Source of the DNA: Reyranella sp. CPCC 100927
GTDB taxonomy: Bacteria > Pseudomonadota > Alphaproteobacteria > Reyranellales > Reyranellaceae
Assembly (NCBI RefSeq): GCF_007859315.1
Contig: NZ_VOHA01000010.1
Coordinates: 62,001 to 126,000, forward strand
Direction of reading: 5' to 3'
Length of the DNA stretch: 64,000 bases
In this document: one piece after another, positions 27,466-38,087 of the stretch
Numbering within the stretch: position 1 is the stretch's first letter
Layout of the letters: each line of letters starts with the position of its first letter
Position numbers and translations under genes: made by a program
Notes under the pieces: model-generated
The model's database searches: none
The model's input: the letters and a program-made list of their open reading frames with translations, nothing else
Told to the model about the DNA's origin: nothing

Positions 27466-27534
27466 GCAGCATATCTCCAATACAGACCGCAACCGCCCCG
27501 TGTAATGCCTTTTGCTATGCCTCGCGGCCGCACG

Positions 27535-28392
27535 TTACATAGACTGCCGTTGCGTCCCGGACAGAAGCTTGGCTCGCCGTCGAGCTACCACGGTAAACAT
27601 CGGAGGCCTCTCGCTCATTCGTTCCGGGGTGTGATGTGTTACAACCGCATCTGTAAACCCGCACAACGCCAACATGTGCACCACCACCGAAGGTGACAGT
27701 GCCCACCAATGAACGTGACCGTTCGGTGGCGGCGTTGGATTGAAAGCCACAGCAGTCGGCATTCCCGCGGCCACAGATGCCGAATGAACGTCGGTTACGA
27801 CTATTGTCTCGGATGTGATCTCAGCAATCTGCTGCAATGCGCGGAACGGATTCGAGAGGTGTAACAGGATGGCACCGAAAACGGCGATATCGAACCGTCC
27901 GATATCCGCTGGAGGATTGTATATGTCACCATACACTGCGGTCGCTCGAAATCCGAGCGCACGTTTGGTAAACCACCAACTGTTGCGAAGGCGTGTTACT
28001 GAGCGAATGCCGCTCGCGGTGACCTGATCCATGTCGGCATCAGGGTGAGGTACAAGTTCGGGGCCGGCACCGAACGGCAAGTCGAAAACAACCAGGTCTG
28101 CCGCCCGGCGCGCCATGTACGCCGAAAGCCAGCCGCTGGCAGGACCGAGTTCAACGACTCTGCGACCCTCAAAAACCTGATGACCAAGATACTCATCCTC
28201 GTGCCCGCGCAAATCCCAATCACCTTGATAGATTCCATCACGTGTCTCTATCGTGTGGTAGAAATCGCAAGCCTCTGGCGTAAGGCCATGATGGTGATTT
28301 TCAAGTGCTGCCTGGAAGGCAGCACTACATTGCCCCATACAGGCCGCAAGCTGGCCTGGATGTTTCTGATAATAATCTACCAAGTTAATCAT
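27535..28392 (-). CDS. SAM-dependent methyltransferase
   Basis: 285 aa. The class I core includes VVELGPASGWLSAYMARR (motif I, about 79-96), VVFDLPFG, and FDIAVFGAILLHLSNPFRALQQI (motifs IV-V). The C-terminal part has HWWALSPSVVVHMLALCGF. It resembles methyltransferases found in glycan clusters that methylate terminal sugars, but the acceptor is unknown. It lies 69 bp upstream of the zinc-ribbon methyltransferase on the same strand. AGGATC lies about eight bases before the ATG. Confidence 0.88.
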   Translation of the reverse strand: MINLVDYYQKHPGQLAACMGQCSAAFQAALENHHHGLTPEACDFYHTIETRDGIYQGDWDLRGHEDEYLGHQVFEGRRVVELGPASGWLSAYMARRAADLVVFDLPFGAGPELVPHPDADMDQVTASGIRSVTRLRNSWWFTKRALGFRATAVYGDIYNPPADIGRFDIAVFGAILLHLSNPFRALQQIAEITSETIVVTDVHSASVAAGMPTAVAFNPTPPPNGHVHWWALSPSVVVHMLALCGFTDAVVTHHTPERMSERPPMFTVVARRRAKLLSGTQRQSM

Positions 28393-28491
28393 ATACGCTG
28401 ATCCTATTGCTCTGCCACCGCAGCGCTGATGCTGGGTCGATCCAAGAACAATTCAGATTGATGCAATAAGCGTCACCACTGCCTTACAGCT

Positions 28492-29649
28492 TCATGTCGG
28501 GCGGACAAGTCCGTTTGCCGGCGGGCAACTCATGGATGCATGGTTTAAATTTCCGCATCCGTGCACTTCCGGCTCTTCGCTTTCGACGTCCCTGTCATCC
28601 TGCTGGACGACAGACTGGCGCCTCGCCAGTGCCTTGTGTGCCCGCGACAAGTCTTCAGCTGCCATCAACTGCACCAACCCTTCGAAAGACATTTCGGATG
28701 CCCAGCCGAGCTGAGTGCGCGCGACGTCAGCGCTGCCCAGCAGTAGATCAACCTCTGCCGGTCGATAGTATTCGCGATCTATGACAATTACCTTTCTACC
28801 AGACGCTTGATCCACTCCAACTTCATCTCTGCCTTTGCCGATCCACTCGATCTTCATGTGCATGGCCGCCGCCGCCTTCTCGGCAAACGATCGAACCGGG
28901 TGCGTTTCCCCTGTCGACAGGATGCAGTCAACCGGCTTGTCCTGTTGCAGCATGAGCCACATGCCCTTCACGTAATCCTTGGCGTATCCCCAATCGCGGC
29001 GTGCATCCAGGTTACCCAACCGCAGAGGCCTCTCCTCAAGGCCGATCTTGATGCGAGCCAGATTGTAGGTGATTTTGCGCGTGACAAACTCTACGCCACG
29101 CAAAGGGGATTCGTGATTGAAGGCGATGCCTGAGACAGCGAAAAGATTGTAAGATTCACGATAATTGACGGTCATCCAGTGAGCATACAGTTTCGCCACC
29201 CCATAGGGGCTGCGCGGATAAAACATCGTTCGTTCAGTCTGTGGCGTCTCTTGAACCTTACCGAACATCTCGGACGTAGACGCCTGATAGAATTTAGTCG
29301 CCGGCGAGCTTTGGCGGATCGCGTCCAGGATACGCGCCACTCCCAACCCATCGACGTCGCCCGTGTAGATCGGCTGATCGAATGACGTACTGACGAAGCT
29401 TTGAGCTGCGAGATTATAGAATTCGTCTGGTTTAATCGTGGAAACTGCCCATTGAACGTTGCTGGCGTCGGCCAAATCAAACGCCACGCATTTCACGGAG
29501 TCACGGATCCGCAGTTCATCGAGACGCCAAAAATTCGGCGTCGATGTCCTGCGGCACCCTCCATAAACAGTGTACCCTTTTTCCAGGAGAAATTTTGCAA
29601 GATACGCGCCATCTTGGCCCGTAACACCCGAAACAAAGGCCGTTTTCAT
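28492..29649 (-). CDS. gmd: GDP-mannose 4,6-dehydratase
   Basis: 385 aa from ATG 29649, with GGGG upstream. An extended SDR fold carries the NADP motif GVTGQDGAYLA (8-18), catalytic S126/E127 (STSEMFG), Y149 and K153 (SPYGVAKLYAHW), plus DARRDWGYAKDYVKGMW. It converts GDP-mannose to GDP-4-keto-6-deoxymannose, the branch point to GDP-fucose, GDP-rhamnose and related sugars. A C-terminal extension of about 40 residues (from ARRQSVVQQDDRD) goes beyond the usual end and has no recognisable motif. The next pathway enzyme (fcl, rmd or per) is not in the window. Confidence 0.95.
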   Translation of the reverse strand: MKTAFVSGVTGQDGAYLAKFLLEKGYTVYGGCRRTSTPNFWRLDELRIRDSVKCVAFDLADASNVQWAVSTIKPDEFYNLAAQSFVSTSFDQPIYTGDVDGLGVARILDAIRQSSPATKFYQASTSEMFGKVQETPQTERTMFYPRSPYGVAKLYAHWMTVNYRESYNLFAVSGIAFNHESPLRGVEFVTRKITYNLARIKIGLEERPLRLGNLDARRDWGYAKDYVKGMWLMLQQDKPVDCILSTGETHPVRSFAEKAAAAMHMKIEWIGKGRDEVGVDQASGRKVIVIDREYYRPAEVDLLLGSADVARTQLGWASEMSFEGLVQLMAAEDLSRAHKALARRQSVVQQDDRDVESEEPEVHGCGNLNHASMSCPPANGLVRPT

Positions 29650-29698
29650 CAAAATACCCCCCAATAGACAACTCCCGTCTACTCCACTGCTCGGGTAA

Positions 29699-30469
29699 TT
29701 AGCCGGCCCTACGACGCAGAACGACCACATCCTGATGACCGAGGGCAAATGTCGGCAGCCATGCCAGAAGCTCAAAGGCTTGCTGCCAGTGATCCACGAT
29801 GTAGCGGATATCGTGAAAAGCAGCACCATAGTACTCGGGCAGAGTCATCTCGGCCTGGGTCCGGCCCCGAACATGGCAGAAACCCTTCAGATACATTGTG
29901 GCATCAAAGCTTCCGCCTTCGTTGTGTCGGCCCTGTGACTGCAGAGCGTGCCGGTATTCGCGAATCACTTTCGCGCCGTGCACAGACGTCACGAAAACAC
30001 CGTCGCTTCGCAGCACGCGCGAGAGTTCGCCAAGCCACTTGAATTGAATGTCCTCAGGCAAGTGTGTGAATACACTGTGCGCGACAATCAGATCTACGCT
30101 GCCAGTAGCGAGTGACGTGGGTGGCATCGCCTCAAGCGGCAGACTGGTCACACGTGGGTATGACGCCGCAAGCCACGCAATTGCCTGGGCATCGACATCC
30201 AGCCCGATCAAACGCTGCGTGGGCAGAAGATTTGCTTCAAGATGCCGAAGCGCGCGCCCACAGCCACAACCAAAGTCGAGGATCGTTCCAAAATCGCTCA
30301 AACGGCGGCCTGCAACAGCAAGTGCTTGGCGCCATTCCTCGACGGTTCTCGCTCCCGACTCGTCGAACCATTTGGCATCACTGGTTCCCGCGACACGCTC
30401 ACGCAGCGCGGACGGCGGAAGCGGCCCAAGCGAAAGTGTCGCAATGCCTACGTCAGCATCCCTCATCAT
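29699..30469 (-). CDS. SAM-dependent methyltransferase
   Basis: 256 aa, class I fold: ILDFGCGCGRALRHLEA (motif I, about 63-79), LIGLDVDAQAIAWL, and VDLIVAHSVFTHLPED with the usual HLPE helix. It is typical of small-molecule or sugar methyltransferases in polysaccharide loci. It lies 49 bp upstream of gmd on the same strand and probably starts that transcript, gmd - methyltransferase - zinc-ribbon methyltransferase. Two adjacent ATG codons (30469, 30466) make the exact start uncertain. Confidence 0.88.
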   Translation of the reverse strand: MMRDADVGIATLSLGPLPPSALRERVAGTSDAKWFDESGARTVEEWRQALAVAGRRLSDFGTILDFGCGCGRALRHLEANLLPTQRLIGLDVDAQAIAWLAASYPRVTSLPLEAMPPTSLATGSVDLIVAHSVFTHLPEDIQFKWLGELSRVLRSDGVFVTSVHGAKVIREYRHALQSQGRHNEGGSFDATMYLKGFCHVRGRTQAEMTLPEYYGAAFHDIRYIVDHWQQAFELLAWLPTFALGHQDVVVLRRRAG

Positions 30470-30851
30470 CGAACTCTCGCGCGCAACCGGAACTCTTGCC
30501 CGTCGTTAGAACGACGGCACCAGAATACGCCTGACCAGCCTGAGTGAGCACTGGCCGCCCAGCTCCTTTATCCAGACGCAATTCAAACGCCGCAAAGAAC
30601 GGCGCGCCACATAGGCAGATATTCTCGGCGCATGCAGTTCATCGACAATAGTGGCCGGATTTACCCCTCAGCTATCTCCAGTAGAATTTCTGTGGCGTGC
30701 ACACACAATGAATTTCCCGCAGGTTCAGTTCACAGTGAACCAATTCATTGAACGTTATTGTAGTCGAAGGGCATAGCTTTCGCGTGAGAGTGCGGGTCGC
30801 TTCATCGCGAGAATGACGGATCAATCGGATTGGTAACGAGGAGCGTCCTTG
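30470..30851. other. Divergent intergenic region, 382 bp
   Basis: No gene seen. It is A/T-richer than the rest of the window and separates the gmd-side transcript from the glycosyltransferase pair. It holds a dyad at 30728-30740 and a weak promoter-like TTGAAC-N17-GCATAG on the + strand (about 30750-30778). Confidence 0.5.
30728..30740. promoter_or_regulatory. Inverted repeat, possible operator
   Basis: GTTCAC-A-GTGAAC, perfect 6-bp arms around a single base, in the divergent region of the polysaccharide cluster about 110 bp upstream of the glycosyltransferase start. No cognate regulator is encoded next to it. Confidence 0.4.
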
Positions 30852-33098
30852 GTGACTTCCGAATCTCAGCATGGCACGCCAGCGGTAAGTTCGTCGCCCC
30901 GTCCGCATGCGCGTTTCGGAGCAAGAAACTCCTTCATCCGGTTCATGTCATTCGGCACTCGCAGCACTTCGGTAGGACACCAGACGTCTGTTGTCCGCCG
31001 ATCCGGACTTTTCGCTGCCAGATGGTATGCCGATCTATATCTGAAGTCGCATCGGTATTACAAAAAGCCATTGCATCATTATTTGACCATAGGTGCCTAC
31101 GAAGGACTGCGACCAAACCCAATATTCGATAGCTTCTTCTATCTCGCACGCTATCCGGACGTGCGAACAAGCGGGACAAACCCCCTGTATCACTACGTGC
31201 AATGGGGAGCGATCGAGAGACGAAATCCGAGCACACTTTTCGAGACCGAGTATTATCTCACACAGAATCCAGCCATCGATCGCTCAGGTGCGCAAACCGA
31301 GCTTACCCACTATCTGCTCTCGGGCATTGGAAACCGTAGTAACCCCCACCTTCTTTTCGGCACGCATTGGTATCTGGTTAACAATCCAGACGTCGCCGCA
31401 TCTGGCATCAATCCACTGTGGCATTTCATGGCATACGGCGCCGCCGAAGGACGCAATCCACATCCACTGTTCAACACCAGCTGGTATGTTCAACAGTACC
31501 GCCACGAACTTGCCGACGACAAAAATCCATTGGAGCATTTCCTGCAAAGTGGTGCCGAGAGCGGATGCAAGCCGCATCCGCTCTTCGAGACCGCATGGTA
31601 TCTAGCGACATACCCGGATGTGGCTGCCAACGGCATGAATCCGTTGTGCCACTTTGTAGCCCACGGCGCTGCCGAAGGGCGTAGCCCGCATCCGCTGTTC
31701 AACACGCGCTGGTATGTCCAACAGTACGGACGTGACGTCGAACCCGGCGCAAATCCGTTGGAGCACTTCATGCGCCGCGGTGCTGCCAGCGGATGCAACC
31801 CAAGCCCATCTTTCGATACGGCTTGGTATCTGCGGGAATACCCGGAGGTTGCCGCGGCCAATCTCAATCCATTGGTCCATTACGTTCTTCGGGGTAGTGC
31901 TGAAGGCCGTCGCACCAGCCCACCACCCATCAGTAGCAGGCGTTCACCAGCGCCACACGAGAAACGCTCCCGCGGATCAGCACCCGGAGCCAACTTCATC
32001 GGCCCTGTCGCTTGCGTCAACGGCCTCGGAACGAGTGCTCGCGGTTATCTGAAGGCCATGAAGTGCGCCAACATTACCGTCAATGTCGTGCCGTGGACTA
32101 TCGGCTTCGAACGCGTTGATAAGATTGACACCTTGACGTTTGACCAGTGCGAGCCCTTGCCGATCAATCTTGTTCACTTGAATCTCGACCTGATTACGCA
32201 ATCCCATTTGATTGACATGTCGGTCCTGCCGCAACTCGTCACGGCCGATAGATATAATATCGCAATCGTCTACTGGGAACTCGCTGCCATCGCACCTGAG
32301 TGGTTTGAGACCATCACACAGTTCGACGAGATCTGGTGCGCCAGCTCTTTCATGGCCCGCACCTTCGAGGCCATTTCAGCCAAGCCGGTTCGGGTCGTTC
32401 GACCGGCAATCGCTTTCTCGTCCGACCCACCGCAACGAGCTCGGCATCACTTCGGGTTACCGGAAGACAAGTATATTTTCGCCTACATGTTTGACGTTGG
32501 CAGCGTTGTCGGGCGCAAGAATCCTCTCGCTTTCGTCAAGGCCTACATCGAGGAATTTCATGCACAAGAAGGGGCCGTGTGCTTCGTCAAAATTGGCTAT
32601 GCGCCCGCCGGTTTGCCCGCGATAGAGGCTATAAGATCACTTGCCGAGAGACGACCGGATATTATCCTCGTAGAGCGCATATTCGCTTCCGATGAGATCG
32701 CCGATCTATTCAATCACATCGATTGCTATGTATCACCGCACCGTTCCGAAGGACTAGGCTTGACGATTATCGAAGCAATGGCCGCCGCAAAGCCAGTCAT
32801 TGCCGTGCGGTACGGCGGGGTTACCGATTTTGTGACTCCGGACACGAGCTTCATCGTCGACCATAAACTGATCGAGGTCGGCGAAGGTAATGCTCCCTAT
32901 CGGCCACGCTACATCTGGGCTGACCCAATTCAGTCCTCGCTGCGGCAGTGCATGCGCGCTGCTTTTGAGGACCGGCGAGCTGCGCAGGTGAAGGGTATGC
33001 AAGGTCGCGCAATTATTGACCGCCTGTTCTCGCCCACGCGAACTGGCGAAGCGCTTGCGGCCGAACTCGGGCGCGTGTCCGCCAACATCAGGGAATAG
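30852..33098 (+). CDS. GT4-like glycosyltransferase with eight-unit N-terminal repeat domain
   Basis: 748 aa from GTG 30852, with GAGGAG nine bases upstream. After about 50 basic residues come eight units of 38 residues (starting near 54, 92, 130, 169, 207, 245, 283, 321; one is 39). Each has the pattern F-x3-WYL-x-x-NPDV, NPLxHF and GAAEGR. This module occurs in other bacteria beside glycosyltransferase domains. The C-terminal half (about 375-745) is a GT-B enzyme with IDCYVSPHRSEGLGLTIIEA, the nucleotide-sugar motif. It likely adds a sugar to a surface polysaccharide, with the repeats acting in binding or assembly. Confidence 0.88.
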   Translation: MTSESQHGTPAVSSSPRPHARFGARNSFIRFMSFGTRSTSVGHQTSVVRRSGLFAARWYADLYLKSHRYYKKPLHHYLTIGAYEGLRPNPIFDSFFYLARYPDVRTSGTNPLYHYVQWGAIERRNPSTLFETEYYLTQNPAIDRSGAQTELTHYLLSGIGNRSNPHLLFGTHWYLVNNPDVAASGINPLWHFMAYGAAEGRNPHPLFNTSWYVQQYRHELADDKNPLEHFLQSGAESGCKPHPLFETAWYLATYPDVAANGMNPLCHFVAHGAAEGRSPHPLFNTRWYVQQYGRDVEPGANPLEHFMRRGAASGCNPSPSFDTAWYLREYPEVAAANLNPLVHYVLRGSAEGRRTSPPPISSRRSPAPHEKRSRGSAPGANFIGPVACVNGLGTSARGYLKAMKCANITVNVVPWTIGFERVDKIDTLTFDQCEPLPINLVHLNLDLITQSHLIDMSVLPQLVTADRYNIAIVYWELAAIAPEWFETITQFDEIWCASSFMARTFEAISAKPVRVVRPAIAFSSDPPQRARHHFGLPEDKYIFAYMFDVGSVVGRKNPLAFVKAYIEEFHAQEGAVCFVKIGYAPAGLPAIEAIRSLAERRPDIILVERIFASDEIADLFNHIDCYVSPHRSEGLGLTIIEAMAAAKPVIAVRYGGVTDFVTPDTSFIVDHKLIEVGEGNAPYRPRYIWADPIQSSLRQCMRAAFEDRRAAQVKGMQGRAIIDRLFSPTRTGEALAAELGRVSANIRE

Positions 33099-33194
33099 GC
33101 ATCAAAATTGTAAGGGCGATTATCTGCCGCTAGCGGAAAACAATAGCCAACCGTCGCGGACCCTTACTAAACGATCTAGCTTTTGGGGGCGAGC

Positions 33195-34820
33195 GTGATT
33201 GCATTGAATTCAAGACATAATTTAGTCAATACTTCAGTTTCAATCCTTATGCCTGTTTACAATACGCCACCAGATGTATTGGAGGCCGCGATACGTTCAG
33301 TTTTGTGTCAAACGTACGCCGACTGGGAGCTCTGCATATGCGACGACGCATCAACATCTCCGCAAACCCATCGCAGCCTTGAGAAATTCAAAGGCTTCGA
33401 CCACCGCATCAAAATACTTAAGGCATCTGTAAACCTCGGCATCGCCGAGGCAACCAACACCGCCGCAGAACTTGCAACTGGCGACTTCGTCGCCTTCCTT
33501 GATCACGACGACACGATCGATCCTGATGCCATTGCACAGATTGTCATGGCGATTCACGCCAATCCTGACGCTGATGTGCTCTATACCGACGAAGACAAGA
33601 TCGAGCCGAACGGCTCGTACTCAGAGCCATATATGAAGCCGGACTGGTCACCTGAGCATCTGATGTCCGTGATGTACCTGCTGCACATGTTTGTGCTACG
33701 CAAATCGCTGTTTCTCGATCTTGGCGGTGTGCGAAGCGCCTATTCGGGTGCACAGGACTACGATCTGGCTCTGCGCGCTACAACTCGGGCACGCCGTGTA
33801 GTTCATATTCCACGTGTTCTCTATCATTGGCGGAAGATCGAAGGGTCGGCAGCAGCGGCACTCGAAGCCAAGCCGCAGGCTCTCGTCAAAGCAGGCGCGG
33901 CACTTGCTGATTTCGTCAAACCATACGACGCGACAGTCGAGGGTGGTTTGTTTGCGGGCAGCTTTCGCGTGCGCTGGCCAATCAACAATGAGCGGCCCGT
34001 TACGCTGCTGATTCTCACCAACAGCCGCTTCCGCGACATCGAGGGACGCGGGCGGATTCTGCTCGTTGAGAACTTCATTCACAGCATCTTGGCCAAGACA
34101 ACCTATCCGAGCATTCGGATCCTCGTTGTTGACGATGGAAAGATGCCGTCGGACGTTCGCAGCGACCTGATTGCGCGCGGCGTCGTCGTGCGGCAGTACC
34201 CTCTCGAGGGGACCTTCAACTTTCCTCATAAGCTGAACTATTCACTGACACTGGTGGAAACCGAGGACGTCATCATTCTCAATGACGATCTGGAAGTTAT
34301 CTCGCCGGATTGGGTTGAAGCATTGCTTGAACAGTCACGCCGGCCAGAGATCGGCGCTGCCGGCGCTCGCCTCCTCTTTGCGAGTGGTTCCGTTCAGCAC
34401 GCCGGCGTTGTTCTTGGCGTCCAGGGCGCCGCAAGTCACATTTTTCACCACTGGCCGGGTGATCACATTGCCTACTGCGGATTTTCGCACATAGTGCGAA
34501 ATTATTCTGCCGTAACCGCTGCAGTGCTCGCCACCCGCTTAGGGGTAATCCGTGAGGTCGGCGGTTTCGATGAAGGCTTTGCCATTGACTACAATGATAT
34601 CGACTTTTGCTTGAAGGTGCGCAAGGCCGGCTATCGGGTCGTTTACACACCTTTTGCCGAGCTCTATCACTTCGAGGCGTCCAGCTTGACTCGCAACGCC
34701 CCCAATGAGGCCGACGCGCAATCATTCAGGGCCCGTTGGGCCAGCGAAATTGACGCCGACCCTCACTACAGTCCGCATCTGCCACGAGACCGGAATGATT
34801 GCGCGCTCGACATATGGTAA
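33195..34820 (+). CDS. Tandem-domain GT2 glycosyltransferase
   Basis: 541 aa from GTG 33195, with TTTTGGGGGC upstream. Two family-2 (GT-A) modules lie in a row. The first (about 14-235) has VSILMPVYNT, ICDDAS, FLDHDDTIDP with the metal-binding acidic pair, and SGAQDYDLALRA. The second (about 265-520) has LLILTNSRF, VVDDG, ILNDDLEVISPDW and a YNDIDFCLKVRKAGYRVVY equivalent of the ED motif. Such double enzymes often add two sugars in turn to an O-antigen or capsule chain. It follows the repeat-bearing glycosyltransferase by 96 bp, probably in one transcript. Confidence 0.93.
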   Translation: MIALNSRHNLVNTSVSILMPVYNTPPDVLEAAIRSVLCQTYADWELCICDDASTSPQTHRSLEKFKGFDHRIKILKASVNLGIAEATNTAAELATGDFVAFLDHDDTIDPDAIAQIVMAIHANPDADVLYTDEDKIEPNGSYSEPYMKPDWSPEHLMSVMYLLHMFVLRKSLFLDLGGVRSAYSGAQDYDLALRATTRARRVVHIPRVLYHWRKIEGSAAAALEAKPQALVKAGAALADFVKPYDATVEGGLFAGSFRVRWPINNERPVTLLILTNSRFRDIEGRGRILLVENFIHSILAKTTYPSIRILVVDDGKMPSDVRSDLIARGVVVRQYPLEGTFNFPHKLNYSLTLVETEDVIILNDDLEVISPDWVEALLEQSRRPEIGAAGARLLFASGSVQHAGVVLGVQGAASHIFHHWPGDHIAYCGFSHIVRNYSAVTAAVLATRLGVIREVGGFDEGFAIDYNDIDFCLKVRKAGYRVVYTPFAELYHFEASSLTRNAPNEADAQSFRARWASEIDADPHYSPHLPRDRNDCALDIW

Positions 34821-34843
34821 GCCTTCAAAAGGTACTGAAGGCT
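34820..34843. terminator. Hairpin between convergent genes
   Basis: AGCCTTCA / TGAAGGCT, an 8-bp stem with 8-base loop, starting on the last base of the GT2 stop codon and lying 21 bases after the acylphosphatase stop on the other strand. There is no long T tract, so terminator strength is doubtful. Confidence 0.45.
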
Positions 34844-34864
34844 AACCCGTGCGCGCCGATGTCG

Positions 34865-35155
34865 TCATGTGGTCGGTCTACGTGTGAAGCTATCACAAGC
34901 CGGCACGGCCTCCGGATCAGTATCAATTACCTGAACACGCGCCAACGACGGTCCATGCCAACAATCGGCGACCATGCGGTCGACGGCGCTGCGCGCGCCG
35001 ATGAACAATGCCTCGACCGAGCCATCCGTGCGGTTGCGCACCCAGCCACGCAACGTCAGCCCAACGGCCCGCCGCTGCGTCCAGTCGCGATACCCTACGC
35101 CTTGCACGCGACCACGAATGCGCACCCGGACGGCAACGATGTCACTGTCTGTCAT
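34865..35155 (-). CDS. acyP: Acylphosphatase
   Basis: 96 aa from ATG 35155. The family signature GRVQGVGYRDW (15-25) contains the phosphate-binding R23, and N41 (GWVRNRTDGSVE) is the catalytic asparagine. It hydrolyses acyl phosphates such as acetyl phosphate or carbamoyl phosphate in the cytoplasm. It is the last gene of the pccB - peptidase - pccA - permease - acylphosphatase run, 11 bp after the permease. The extended open frame upstream of 35155 is a shadow of that permease. Confidence 0.94.
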   Translation of the reverse strand: MTDSDIVAVRVRIRGRVQGVGYRDWTQRRAVGLTLRGWVRNRTDGSVEALFIGARSAVDRMVADCWHGPSLARVQVIDTDPEAVPACDSFTRRPTT

Positions 35156-35166
35156 TGCCGCGCCTC

Positions 35167-35922
35167 CTAGCCCGACAGCGCCTGCCAGCCGTTCTGCACC
35201 GTCAGCACGATACCGGAAGCCGCCAACAGCATCAGCACGATGCGGCGAAACTGCTCGGGGGATACCCGCCCGTAGGCCCGGGTGCCAAGCCAGGCGCCGC
35301 CGATGAGGCAAGGCAGCAGGAGTGCGAACCGCTGCAGCGTCGTTGCGGTGATGTAACCGGCGACGGCGAGGCCAATGAGCGCCACGACGTGGCAAAAGCT
35401 ATTGAAGGCCAAGAACAGGCCGCGCTGGCGGTCCTTGCCCCAGCCGCGCACCACCGCCCACATGGCCGGTGCCACACCGCTGAGACCCACCAGACCACCC
35501 AGGACGCCGCTGATCCAGCCGATCGCCGTTTCAATGGCGAAACCACCCCCTTGAAGAGGCCGCAACCGCGGACCGATCACAAGCTGAAAGAACGCGAAGG
35601 CCATGAGCAGCAAACCGACGCCCAGCCGGAACCAGCCGAGGTCGATATGGGCGATCAGCACCGTGCCCATCGGCAGACCGACAATGGCGCCCAGGATGAA
35701 TGGCGTCAGCAGCTTGACGTCGAGGTGACGCAGGACGCTCGGCATCGCCGTGGCCTGCGATACCAGCGACCCGAAGATCACCAGCGCCGACACCTCAGCC
35801 AGCGGAAAACGCCAGATCCAGAACGACAGCGAGACCAGCCCAAAGGCAAAGCCTGACAGGCCGGACACGAAGGCCGCGACGAGGGCCCCGACCACCAGAA
35901 AGATCAGGTCGATCGATGCCAT
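35167..35922 (-). CDS. TauE/SafE family sulfite/organosulfonate exporter-like permease
   Basis: 251 aa, about eight hydrophobic segments. The N-terminal motif FLVVGALVAAFVSGLSGFAFG and the repeat motif ISGVLGGLVGLSGVAPAMW in the second half show the internal duplication of the family. Inner-membrane exporters of sulfite, sulfonates or other small anions are known members; the substrate here is unknown. It lies 21 bp after pccA. Placement in the carboxylase operon may point to a carboxylate or acid as cargo, which is inference only. Confidence 0.92.
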   Translation of the reverse strand: MASIDLIFLVVGALVAAFVSGLSGFAFGLVSLSFWIWRFPLAEVSALVIFGSLVSQATAMPSVLRHLDVKLLTPFILGAIVGLPMGTVLIAHIDLGWFRLGVGLLLMAFAFFQLVIGPRLRPLQGGGFAIETAIGWISGVLGGLVGLSGVAPAMWAVVRGWGKDRQRGLFLAFNSFCHVVALIGLAVAGYITATTLQRFALLLPCLIGGAWLGTRAYGRVSPEQFRRIVLMLLAASGIVLTVQNGWQALSG

Positions 35923-35943
35923 GACGACGCATCACAACAGGCG

Positions 35944-38064
<2,121 letters not shown>

Positions 38065-38087
38065 CCCACTCTCCTTCACAGACATCA

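Noticed and set aside
26183-34864. Insertion sequence or integrase bounding the A/T-rich glycan cluster
   Set aside because: No transposase, integrase, terminal inverted repeat or duplicated target was seen at either edge.
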